A stretch of DNA of 64,000 bases, from positions 124,001 through 188,000 of the forward strand of contig NZ_RARB01000005.1 of NCBI RefSeq assembly GCF_003612015.1. Direction: 5' to 3'. The first letter of the stretch is position 1; every line of letters begins with the position of its first letter. This DNA comes from Pantoea piersonii (GTDB lineage: Bacteria > Pseudomonadota > Gammaproteobacteria > Enterobacterales > Enterobacteriaceae). The translations under genes and the position numbers were made by a program. The notes beneath the pieces are model-generated. The model had not been told where the DNA came from. It ran no database searches and saw only the letters and a program-made list of their open reading frames with translations. Below, piece after piece: positions 21,564-29,632 of the stretch.

Positions 21564-22487
21564 ATGGTAAAGCCCTCTCTTTCTGAACTGAACGCCTTTC
21601 TTACCATCGCTGAGCAGCAAAGCTTCAGGGCCGCAGCAAAAGTGCTGGGGATCTCCTCTTCTGCCCTGAGCCACTCCCTGAGGAGCCTTGAAGCAAAGCT
21701 TTCTGTCCGCCTGTTCAATCGCACTACCCGTTCTGTCGCATTAACGGAAGCAGGGGATAAGCTTCTCAGGCATATCCGGCCTGCGATCAGCAGTCTTGAG
21801 CAGGCGATTGATGAGGCCGCTTCTGAAAGCACTGTTCCGTCTGGAACAGTCAGAATAAGTACGTCGGAATCAGGTGCTCTTCCTTTGATAAAACATGTCT
21901 TGCCTGAATTTTTAGAGAAATTTCCCCGTATACGCGTCGAGTTTATTGTCGAGTCAGGGTTTATTGATATCGTGGCAGAAGGCTATGACGCGGGAATACG
22001 GCTGCATGAGGATATCCCTAAGGATATGATCGCAGTCTGCTTTCAGCCTGCGATGGTAATCGGCATCGTTGCCTCGCCTGATTATCTGAAACGCAGGGGG
22101 GAGCCTGACGTGCCACAGGACCTTTTACAGCACCGGTGCATACGTTACAGGTTTGAAAACGGGGCCCTTCTGGACTGGGAATTGCAGCATAATGGCGGTG
22201 CTATTAACGTTAAAGCAGAAAACTCTGTGACTTTCGTTCGCGGCAGTAATTTGCTTGCCGTTGAAGCCGTCCTTAACGGGCTCGGCCTTGCCTGGTTGCC
22301 CCTGGATCATGTACAGCATCATCTTGATTCAGGTCGCCTTATGCCTGTCCTGCCGGGCTGTGAAATGAAATATTCTGGCCTCAGCCTTTATTATCCGGCC
22401 AACCGGCATCTTCCTCCGGCAGTGGCGCTTTTTATTAAAGCCGTACGGGATTATGCTGCCAGGGCCAGAAGTGAAGCAGCGGTATAA
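21564..22487 (+). CDS. LysR-family regulator
   Basis: 307 residues. The N-terminal HTH includes FLTIAEQQSFRAAAKVLGISSS and LEAKLSVRLFNRTTRSVALTEAG; a periplasmic-binding-like effector domain follows (residues about 90-300). The branch is that of AKR-linked regulators such as YafC/DmlR-like proteins. It is divergent from the aldo/keto reductase with 155 bases between starts, the typical arrangement for local activation. Confidence 0.9.
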   Translation: MVKPSLSELNAFLTIAEQQSFRAAAKVLGISSSALSHSLRSLEAKLSVRLFNRTTRSVALTEAGDKLLRHIRPAISSLEQAIDEAASESTVPSGTVRISTSESGALPLIKHVLPEFLEKFPRIRVEFIVESGFIDIVAEGYDAGIRLHEDIPKDMIAVCFQPAMVIGIVASPDYLKRRGEPDVPQDLLQHRCIRYRFENGALLDWELQHNGGAINVKAENSVTFVRGSNLLAVEAVLNGLGLAWLPLDHVQHHLDSGRLMPVLPGCEMKYSGLSLYYPANRHLPPAVALFIKAVRDYAARARSEAAV

Positions 22488-22570
22488 AAATAAAGATTTT
22501 CAGGGGGAACAGTCTGATGAAATTAACTGTAATGAATCTACAGCCCATCTTTAATTTGGCTTGAAAGGTC

Positions 22571-22600
22571 AACGTCTGCTTCTGGCACAAAACTGACATT
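22571..22600. repeat. Interspersed palindrome, degenerate copy
   Basis: CGTCTGCTTCTGGC followed by AACTGACATT matches the copy at 33171-33200 (CGTCCGCTTCTGGC then GCAGACATT). The rest of 22488-22744 contains no gene. Confidence 0.45.
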
Positions 22601-22744
22601 GCTGTTCATCCCTTTCTAGCCTTATCCGATACCCCGAGATAGCCGGTAAGCTCGGTGATATTAATTTGATGCGCCAGATGAAAGCAGCTGGCGGTTCAAG
22701 TCCCTGATTATCAATATCTTGGTTAACGAACCTCTTCAGTGTCA

Positions 22745-23152
22745 CTAGCAGAACTGATTTATCATTGAGAGTAACATCGGTTTTAAGTTGCTCAGCTCTT
22801 CCAGATGGGCCAGCGAGAGCGACTCCAGTAGTTGCTCCGCTTCCGCCGTCAATCGTAAAAAGGTTTTACGCTGGTCGTTTTGATCCGGCTCGCGTAGCAC
22901 CAGTCCCGCCTCTTCTAAGCGACTCAACAAGCCTGACGCACTGTGCGGTTTTAACATCAGACGTTCTGCTACATAACCCACCGTGGCGTTGCCTGACGCG
23001 GTGCCACGAATAGTCAACAGGGCCTGGTGCTGTTGAGGCGTTAACCCCACGCTGCGTGCCTGCGTTTCACTGAAGGCCATAAAGGCACGTAATGTGGCGC
23101 GGAAATCCGCAAGCAGGGCGTAATCGACATCTTTCATTTTGGGTTGTGACAT
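22745..23152 (-). CDS. MarR-family regulator
   Basis: 135 residues. Winged-helix segment: QHQALLTIRGTASGNATVGY, AERLMLKPHSASGLLSRLEE and the wing NDQRKTFLRLTAEAEQ. Divergent from the chloride channel gene with 81 bases between starts and a long palindrome in the gap, so it most likely represses itself and the channel. Confidence 0.9.
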   Translation of the reverse strand: MSQPKMKDVDYALLADFRATLRAFMAFSETQARSVGLTPQQHQALLTIRGTASGNATVGYVAERLMLKPHSASGLLSRLEEAGLVLREPDQNDQRKTFLRLTAEAEQLLESLSLAHLEELSNLKPMLLSMINQFC

Positions 23153-23173
23153 GTTGAAAACCTTCCTGTATTG

Positions 23174-23200
23174 AATTTATATCGTATTGCGATGTAAATT
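23174..23200. promoter_or_regulatory. Inverted repeat between marR and the ClC gene
   Basis: A 27-base inverted repeat centred on 23187 with arms AATTTATATCG and CGATGTAAATT (one mismatch in the arms, one further inside). Position between divergent starts and length fit a MarR dimer operator. Confidence 0.6.
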
Positions 23201-23233
23201 GCGCGTTTAGATAATGTAACGAGGAGCAACAAG

Positions 23234-25009
23234 ATGCGGGATACGTTGTCCGATTCTTCACATCGGCCCAAACTTTCGGACCACACCGTAACGAAGCGCG
23301 TGATTATACTCGCGCTGATGGGCATTCTGATAGGAACCGGCGGCGCGTTCGGTGCCATAGTGCTGCTTCATCTGATCGCCTTGATGACCAACCTGTTCTG
23401 GTATCACCAGTTTTCGTTCGCCGAACACTTGATGCCGGGTAATGCTGGCGCGCTACACATTCTTGCGGCACCGGTGCTGGGCAGCTTGATTATTGGTGTT
23501 ATGGCGCGTTTCGGTTCGGAAAAAATTCGCGGCCACGGCATTCCAGAAGCAATTGAGGCGATTCTCTACAGCGAAAGCCGGATGTCGCCCAAAGTGGCAG
23601 TGCTTAAACCGCTCTCTTCGGCAGTGTCGATTGGCAGCGGCGGCCCGTTTGGCGCGGAAGGGCCAATCATCATGACCGGCGGCGCAATCGGTTCTTTGTT
23701 TGCTCAGTTATTTCATCTTAGCGCGGCCGAACGTAAAACCTTGCTTGTGGCAGGGGCGGCGGCTGGCATGACCGCTATCTTTAACGCGCCGATCGCGGCG
23801 GTGCTGCTGGCGCTGGAAGTGCTGCTGTTTGAGTGGAAGCCACGCAGTTTTATTCCGGTGGTCAGTGCGGTGCTGGTGTCCTGGTGTTGGCGTAACGCGC
23901 TGATTGGTACGGGTGCCATTTTTCCTTTCCCATGGATGTCTCATCTGCAGCCGATGCAACTTGTCGTGGCAGTTGGTATTGGTGCTCTGACTGGCTTAAT
24001 CGCTGTGGCGTTATCAAAAAGCCTGTACCGACTGGAAGAGTGGTTCCATCAGCTGCCTGTCCACTGGATGTGGTGGCCCGCGCTGGGTTCATTAGTTGTG
24101 GGCGTAGGGGGCATTATTCAGCCACGGGTGCTTGGCGCGGGATATGCCAGTATACAAAACCTGTTAGATGGCTCGCTGGCAATCAACATCATCGTTTCGC
24201 TGCTGCTGGTCAAAAGTATTGTCTGGCTGGTATCACTGGGTTCGGGCACCTCTGGCGGAGTGGTGGCACCGCTGTTGATCATAGGTGGCGCAGTAGGTGC
24301 AGTGGCGGCACATCTGCTGCCTGACTATGGTGGCATGCTGGTGATGGCAGGCATGGCCGGGATTCTCAGCGGGGCCATGCGTGCACCGTTGACGGGAACG
24401 CTGTTTGCGGTGGAAGTGACAGGACATTTTGATCTGCTGCCGGTGGCATTAGGTGCAGCAGTGGCGTCCTATGCGGTGAGCGTATTGATGATGCCACGCT
24501 CCATCTTTACCGAACGTTTGGCGCGCCGGGGACACCATATCGTGCAGGAGTTTGCCACCGACACGCTGGAAACCACCAAAGCACGAGAAATTATGACCAC
24601 CGCACCCGCGACCTTGCCTGCTTCTATGCCGCTGTATCAGGTGGTTGCCATGATGAGCGATTTACACGCGCATCACCATTATCCGGTGGTGGATGCGCAG
24701 GGCCGGTTTATCGCAGTGGTATCGCGCAAGGAGATGATTCACTGGCAGTTGCAGCAGCGTGCCACCGACATGACCTTACAGGAGTTAATTGGCGATGAAC
24801 CGCAAATCAGCGCCCGTGTCGACACCTTATGCAGTCACATCGCCGACCATCTGTTTAATGAAGAAATGGGTATGGTGGTGGTGACTGATGCTGAGTCAGG
24901 GCAGGTAAAAGGCGTGATCACCCGGCATGATATTTTTCGTGTGCGTTATCTGGCAAAAAAGGCTGAAAGTCACAAGATGAAATATCTGCGATTACGCAAA
25001 TCAGAGTAA
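23234..25009 (+). CDS. ClC-family anion channel/transporter with two C-terminal CBS domains
   Basis: 591 residues: about 430 of ClC core, then two CBS domains (about residues 450-510 and 515-575). Core motifs are GHGIPEA near residue 100, GGPFGAEGPI with gating glutamate E142, and GSGTSGGVVAPL. The Ser that coordinates chloride in the standard GSGIP motif is His101 here, as in some CBS-bearing bacterial ClCs. The gating Glu suggests a proton-coupled exchanger. CBS domains usually sense adenine nucleotides. The MarR gene and operator upstream suggest induction by a small molecule. Confidence 0.92.
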   Translation: MRDTLSDSSHRPKLSDHTVTKRVIILALMGILIGTGGAFGAIVLLHLIALMTNLFWYHQFSFAEHLMPGNAGALHILAAPVLGSLIIGVMARFGSEKIRGHGIPEAIEAILYSESRMSPKVAVLKPLSSAVSIGSGGPFGAEGPIIMTGGAIGSLFAQLFHLSAAERKTLLVAGAAAGMTAIFNAPIAAVLLALEVLLFEWKPRSFIPVVSAVLVSWCWRNALIGTGAIFPFPWMSHLQPMQLVVAVGIGALTGLIAVALSKSLYRLEEWFHQLPVHWMWWPALGSLVVGVGGIIQPRVLGAGYASIQNLLDGSLAINIIVSLLLVKSIVWLVSLGSGTSGGVVAPLLIIGGAVGAVAAHLLPDYGGMLVMAGMAGILSGAMRAPLTGTLFAVEVTGHFDLLPVALGAAVASYAVSVLMMPRSIFTERLARRGHHIVQEFATDTLETTKAREIMTTAPATLPASMPLYQVVAMMSDLHAHHHYPVVDAQGRFIAVVSRKEMIHWQLQQRATDMTLQELIGDEPQISARVDTLCSHIADHLFNEEMGMVVVTDAESGQVKGVITRHDIFRVRYLAKKAESHKMKYLRLRKSE

Positions 25010-25227
25010 CTGCACTTTATTCAACTGTGCCAGGCCTTTCGGTAAGGAAAGTTCAGCAGTTCTGTTGTGGCTATAGAAGTTCATCAACATGAAGTCGCCT
25101 GCCGGGCACCGCAGCTGAATGCCGCTGCGGTGATCCTGAGCCATCACACTCTCGAACTCTCCAGAGCGGATATCGCCATTACGACGCGCATTGAAATGTA
25201 CTTGATCTCGTCGCAGTGAGGGTAATT
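25001..25227 (-). pseudogene. Possible 3' remnant of a larger gene
   Basis: An open frame of about 74 codons without a plausible start, ending at a TGA that overlaps the convergent ClC stop. It reads protein-like: GDIRSGEFESVMAQDHRSG, AGDFMLMNFYSHNRTAELSL, PKGLAQLNKVQLL. The pattern recalls the C-terminal sheet of some glycoside hydrolases, but I cannot name the family. It could equally be a chance frame. Confidence 0.25.
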
Positions 25228-25574
25228 GAGCGCATCATCGTGGCGGGTAACGAGACAATTTCGCGGGCAGAGCAGGGGCTAATTAATCCTTGAAGCGGGG
25301 CATCATATTCTTTAGACAGGCAGGCAACAGCTCTGCCTGCCCTGAAAAGATGCGGCAGGTCTGGCAATGGATAATGATAAATAGCTGAACAGATGTGCGC
25401 CTTAGACTCTTGAAACAGTAGCGGGTCGAACGCTTACAAAAACTTACGGGCTTTATTTTCAGTCGTAACGCTCATTATCTGCTGCCCCTCAGGCAGCAGT
25501 ATACTTTGGCTTTTCTACATACTAATACCGCATGCCTGATGCGTGTAGTATGTGACGTAAAACCTTAACTCACA
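25228..25574. other. Intergenic, nothing supported
   Basis: Short frames only. AGGCAGGCAACAG and CTCTGCCTGCCCTG near 25317-25345 make a local inverted repeat. Confidence 0.35.
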
Positions 25575-25778
25575 TCATTTAGCAAGTTTTATCAAAAATC
25601 TATCGTCCTCCTTTTTGATTTTTGCGCCTTTATCTCCCCATTTGTCAGCCAGCGCGAAAAATTCATCTGTACTGATGTTGAAATACAGCACTACCTCCCC
25701 GAAATCCCCGCTGCGCAGCATTTCGTTTGTTTGTTTTAAAGTTTTTGCCTTTCCAGTTTTCAATTGTGCCTCTCCCAT
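25575..25778 (-). CDS. Small hypothetical protein
   Basis: 67 residues from ATG 25778; a GTG at 25811 would add eleven. Neither start has a good ribosome site. The sequence is soluble and charged (TNEMLRSGDFGEVVLYFNIS, then GDKGAKIKKEDDRFLIKLAK). Small proteins of this look are often immunity or antitoxin-like, but no family is recognised and no partner toxin is seen. Confidence 0.35.
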   Translation of the reverse strand: MGEAQLKTGKAKTLKQTNEMLRSGDFGEVVLYFNISTDEFFALADKWGDKGAKIKKEDDRFLIKLAK

Positions 25779-26717
25779 GGTGTATTCAACTAACAGGCTC
25801 AGGTTTAGCACAGGTTTATTTCATCCCACCCATGAAGTGACGCTGTTATAAAATGCTTCATATTTTTCAGAATGCTGGAGGGCCAGAATCAGCTGTAGGC
25901 AATAAAGGGTAGAGAAAGGAAAGTACTGCCACCGAGTAAGGAAAATTCAGCGATCCTGCGGTCCGGAAACCATTGCTGGCAGGCCGACGCTCTCTTCGTC
26001 TGTGTGGCACGTTGCATCCCGGTCTTCTCTCTGCGCTTCCTGCTGCTGAAGTTTAAAGAAACATCTTGCTGTCACCCTGATTGAGCCTGGGGAAGAACCA
26101 GTAAGCTCCGACTTACCACAGACTTGTGATTTCGGCTGATTTTACATTGATATCAGAGCTGAAATTACAGTCGCTGCCCGCCCTGAAACTCTCGGCGTCA
26201 ATCCAGTCTGTATCAGTCACCTCATATGACCAATACGGGATAAAGGCCTTTCCACCAATCAGAAGTAATTGAGCAATGCGGTATTCATCATTCAGAGGAA
26301 AGGTCACGAACTCGCAGGAAACGGCCTTAGCTGCCTAGGAGTGAGGCAATGATCGTTTGAGAAGGATTCAGGGCTTCCTCAAAAAATCCTGAACATCTTT
26401 TAAATAGTCAGATTCGAAAGTTCTTTATTAATTTTTTAATTAACGAGAATTGCTTAGAGAGGGTGGTATTAAGCAGATTGTAGAACTGAATCTACAGGAT
26501 AAATAAAGTAGAAGTAACCCCGTGAAATGTTTTTCTTGTCTCTCCATTTCTTGTGATGGTTTTCAATCTCCTTGTGCAGGAAAAACTCTTTACTGAATTC
26601 GGCAAAATCATAAATTCTGGTTTTTGTTTGCTTTTGTTTTGATGGATAAGATATGAGCAGCGTCACTCTTTACTTAATTTTATGCGTTTATCTTTAGCAG
26701 ATGAAAGGTGAGGGAAT
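25779..26717. other. Intergenic with two weak short frames
   Basis: Leftward frames at 26113-26307 (64 codons, starts GTG, contains IAQLLLIGGKAFIPYWSYEV) and 26469-26666 (65 codons, very basic) lack convincing ribosome sites. The first looks protein-like and could be a gene fragment. The stretch is otherwise featureless and AT-rich towards 26700. Confidence 0.3.
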
Positions 26718-27926
26718 ATGTTTCTTGAGGAACGTCGGCAGCAAATTCTGGAATATCTGAATAAAAACGAACGGGTGAAGGTCGAGTTTTTGGCATCTTT
26801 GTTTAATGTGACCAAAGAAACCATTCGCACCGATCTGAATGCCCTTGCGGCTGAAAAGTTGGTTCAGCGCTGTCACGGTGGCGCAATGGTGCTCCGACGG
26901 AGTTTGCAGTCAAAGCTGATTACTGAAACCGGCGACAATTTTGAAGTGTTACTCAAACGATTGCAGAGCCAGAAAAAAACAGGTTGTCAGGAGAAAGGAA
27001 AGGTGATGAGAGGCAAGGTCTGCATTCTGGGTTCATTTAATGTCGATATTGTGGCGAAGGTTGCCCGTTTTCCAAAAGGCGGAGAATCCCTGTTAGCACT
27101 GGGCAGTACGCTTGGTCCCGGCGGCAAAGGGGCAAATCAGGCTACAGCAGTCAGCCGCGCGGGTGCCAGGGTGCATTTTGTTTCCAAGGTGGGCCAGGAT
27201 CCGTTCAGTCAGTTTGCTTACGATCACCTTACCTCCTCTGAAATTCACTCCTTTACGCTTTATCAGTCGGAAACCGAGCCGACCGGCAATGCCATTATTT
27301 ATGTCTCGCAGGAAAATGGTGAGAACATGATTGCCATTTATCCGGGTGCCAATACAACCATCAGCGAAGATGAAGTTGCGGCGATCGCACCCGAACTTGA
27401 AGATTCAGACGTGCTGCTGGTTCAGCTTGAGAATAACTTTTCCGCTACCTTGAGCGCGATGAAACTGGCCAGGGCGCTGGGAGTGAAAGTTATCATGAAC
27501 CCGGCTCCTTTCTCGAAACACGCCTTTGAATGCCTCGAATATGTTGATGTTATTACGCCTAACGAAACAGAGGCATCGCAGCTGTCCGGGATTGAGGTGC
27601 AGTGTTTATCCAGTGCCAAAGAAGCCGCACAGTGCATCGTCAGCCAGGGGGCCAGGCGAGTGATTATTACCATGGGATCGCGCGGCGCGCTGTTATTTGA
27701 TGAGACTCAGTTCCAGCACATTCCAGCTTTCCCGGCTTTAAGCATTGACACTACCGGAGCAGGCGATGCTTTCAACGGCGCGCTGGCGGCCGGCATCGCT
27801 AATGGCCAAAGTCTGGTTCAGGCAGCGACCTATGCCTCGGCTTTTGCTTCTCTGGCGGTAGAGCGCGAAGGTGCTTCGAACATGCCTGATAACGACCAGG
27901 TTTTAGCGCGTTTAGTTCATAGATAA
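26718..27926 (+). CDS. DeoR-type HTH fused to a PfkB/ribokinase-family sugar kinase
   Basis: 402 residues. Residues 1-60 are a DeoR winged helix (RRQQILEYLNKNERVKVEFL, VTKETIRTDLNALAAEK, RCHGGA). A linker of about 35 residues leads to a complete ribokinase of about 306 residues beginning at Met97 (MRGKVCILGSFNVDIVAKV). This kinase has the GPGGKGANQATA sugar site, the VNPAPF-like motif NPAPFSKHA and the catalytic anion-hole motif DTTGAGDAFNGAL. The family phosphorylates ribose-like sugars or keto-deoxy acids. The fusion suggests the kinase domain senses the substrate and the HTH controls the downstream aldolase/transport genes. A strong internal ribosome site precedes Met97. The kinase half closely resembles the free kinase at 58582-59553. 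Confidence 0.9.
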   Translation: MFLEERRQQILEYLNKNERVKVEFLASLFNVTKETIRTDLNALAAEKLVQRCHGGAMVLRRSLQSKLITETGDNFEVLLKRLQSQKKTGCQEKGKVMRGKVCILGSFNVDIVAKVARFPKGGESLLALGSTLGPGGKGANQATAVSRAGARVHFVSKVGQDPFSQFAYDHLTSSEIHSFTLYQSETEPTGNAIIYVSQENGENMIAIYPGANTTISEDEVAAIAPELEDSDVLLVQLENNFSATLSAMKLARALGVKVIMNPAPFSKHAFECLEYVDVITPNETEASQLSGIEVQCLSSAKEAAQCIVSQGARRVIITMGSRGALLFDETQFQHIPAFPALSIDTTGAGDAFNGALAAGIANGQSLVQAATYASAFASLAVEREGASNMPDNDQVLARLVHR

Positions 27927-27967
27927 GGTTTAAAGATGGCTGGCTGAATTTATAAATCGCTGCGGCC

Positions 27968-27983
27968 ACGTAATCGATTACGT
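27968..27983. promoter_or_regulatory. Perfect 16-base palindrome upstream of the aldolase gene
   Basis: ACGTAATCGATTACGT is self-complementary over all 16 bases and lies 32 bases before the aldolase ATG. LacI/GalR-type operators share the NTAATCGATTAN core style. The only regulator gene adjacent is the DeoR-kinase fusion. Confidence 0.6.
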
Positions 27984-27984
27984 C

Positions 27985-28002
27985 TAATGCCCGTAGGCAT
28001 TA
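27985..28002 (+). promoter_or_regulatory. Hairpin touching the aldolase ribosome binding site
   Basis: TAATGCC and GGCATTA pair perfectly around CGTA, ending one base before GAGGAGG. It could set initiation efficiency or be a second operator. Confidence 0.45.
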
Positions 28003-28014
28003 TGAGGAGGTGTG

Positions 28015-28944
28015 ATGAGTAAAAGTATTGAAGGTATTGTGCCGGTTATGTTGACCCCCTTTACCGAAAACAACCAGATAGACTATCCAGGCCTGGCACG
28101 CTTGATTGACTGGTATCTTGAAAAAGACGTAGACGCGCTGTTTGCCGTATGCCAGTCGAGTGAGATGCAGTTTCTGACCCTGGATGAGCGCGTTGAGCTG
28201 GCGAAATTTGTGGTGAAACGCGTCGCTGGCCGCGTGCCTGTTATCGCCTCAGGCCATATTAGTGATGACGTCAACGAACAAATCAGCGAACTAAGCGCGA
28301 TGGCAAAAACCGGTGCTGATGCGTTGGTACTGGTCACTAATCATCTCGACCCAAAAAATCAGGGCAGCGAAACTTTCTTTGCAACCCTGGATACGTTACT
28401 GAGCGCACTGCCGGAATCAGTACCGCTGGGACTCTATGAGTGCCCGGCTCCGTATCGTCGCCTGCTGACTGACGACGAGCTGACTTACTGCGCTAATACA
28501 GGCCGCTTTGTAGTTTTAAAAGATGTGAGTTGCGCTATGGAAACCGTCACTCGCCGCGTTAAGCTGACGGCAAATACGCCGTTGAACATCATCAATGCTA
28601 ACGCCGCGATTGCTTATCCGGCTATGCAGGCGGGATCCAAAGGATTTAGCGGCGTGTTCACCAACTTTCATCCTGAGCTTTATAGCTGGTTATATCGTAA
28701 GGCGGCTACGCAGCCGACGCTCGCTGACGAACTGGCCATTTTTTTGTCGCTCGGGGCAGTGACTGAAGCTCTGGGCTATCCAAAAAATGCAAAAATTTAT
28801 CATCAGCGCCTTGGCACATTCGACAGTAATTTTTGTCGCGTGACTAATGATAACGTCTTAGAGAAATACTGGGGGCTTTCCGTCGTGCTGAATCAGATCC
28901 ACAGTGGCACCAAACTATGGCAGAAAAAAATAGCCGCCGTCTAA
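28015..28944 (+). CDS. DapA-type (dihydrodipicolinate synthase / N-acetylneuraminate lyase) family aldolase
   Basis: 309 residues from the ATG behind TATGAGGAGGTGTG. Schiff-base lysine is in RFVVLKDVS and the catalytic Tyr in GLYECPAPYRRLL. The GTTGE substrate loop of true DapA is replaced by QSSEMQFLT, so it is not the lysine-pathway enzyme. It more likely cleaves a 2-keto-3-deoxy sugar acid to pyruvate and an aldehyde, or acts on a related keto acid. It follows the regulator-kinase fusion by 88 bases and precedes a YhcH protein and an MFS permease. Confidence 0.87.
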   Translation: MSKSIEGIVPVMLTPFTENNQIDYPGLARLIDWYLEKDVDALFAVCQSSEMQFLTLDERVELAKFVVKRVAGRVPVIASGHISDDVNEQISELSAMAKTGADALVLVTNHLDPKNQGSETFFATLDTLLSALPESVPLGLYECPAPYRRLLTDDELTYCANTGRFVVLKDVSCAMETVTRRVKLTANTPLNIINANAAIAYPAMQAGSKGFSGVFTNFHPELYSWLYRKAATQPTLADELAIFLSLGAVTEALGYPKNAKIYHQRLGTFDSNFCRVTNDNVLEKYWGLSVVLNQIHSGTKLWQKKIAAV

Positions 28945-28968
28945 AGCACATTAATCGAATTGCATAAT

Positions 28969-28993
28969 GCGGATGAGCAGAAGCCTCATCCGC
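28969..28993 (+). terminator. Stem-loop between the aldolase and YhcH genes
   Basis: GCGGATGAG and CTCATCCGC pair over nine positions around CAGAAGC; only TAAAAAT follows, so it is a weak terminator or a processing hairpin. Confidence 0.45.
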
Positions 28994-29120
28994 TAAAAAT
29001 AGGCTGGTTTACGATGTTACTCAGACTATAAAACTGAGAAGTCTGCTTGATGTGATTTATAAAGGTTTTGAAACAAAATCCGATCGTCAGCATAAATAAA
29101 CCCTGTGAGGATTATTCAAC

Positions 29121-29606
29121 GTGATCGTATGTTGTCTGCGAGACTGGGAACGGGAAAAATTCGCCTTCCACCCGATTATAAATAAAGGTATTGAGTGTAT
29201 TTCTCAAACCGATTTTACAACACTGACGCCAGGGAGATTCGATATTATTTCAGACAAAATGTTTTGTCTTCTTCAGGAAATGCATACCGCTCCTGCTAGT
29301 CAAATGCGTGCTGAGTCACACTTTAAGTTCGTAGATATTCAATTTCTCCTGCAAGGGGAAGAGCTTATCGGAGTAGGGCGCGATCCGGCAGCGCATAAAG
29401 TGGTAGAAGACAGAGCGGAGAAGCAGGACATCGTGTTTTATCAGGACATCAATAATGAATCGCTGATTCGACTGGAGCCTGGCATGTTTGCTGTTTTCTT
29501 TCCGCAAGATCTGCATCGTCCATGTTGTAGTAACCAAAGCCAGTCTTTTATTCGTAAAGCCGTCATTAAAATCCATTTGAGCCTTTTTGATGATGCTTAT
29601 AGATGA
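29121..29606 (+). CDS. YhcH/YjgK/YiaL (EbgC-like) family protein
   Basis: 161 residues from a GTG behind GTGAGGATTATTCAAC. Conserved features of this cupin-like metal-binding family are seen: AESHFKFVDIQFLLQGEE, the acidic run and MFAVFFPQDLHRPCC with the metal His. Family members accompany sialic acid and sugar-acid operons and are thought to act as anomerases or mutarotases. Position between aldolase and permease fits that role. Confidence 0.88.
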   Translation: MIVCCLRDWEREKFAFHPIINKGIECISQTDFTTLTPGRFDIISDKMFCLLQEMHTAPASQMRAESHFKFVDIQFLLQGEELIGVGRDPAAHKVVEDRAEKQDIVFYQDINNESLIRLEPGMFAVFFPQDLHRPCCSNQSQSFIRKAVIKIHLSLFDDAYR

Positions 29607-29632
29607 ATAATAAATAGTGGAAAACTAAAGCT

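Noticed and set aside
22690..22715. GGCGGTTCAAGTCCCTG resembling a tRNA T-loop or an attachment site
   Set aside because: The T-stem does not pair, no CCA end or cloverleaf is present, and no integrase is nearby.
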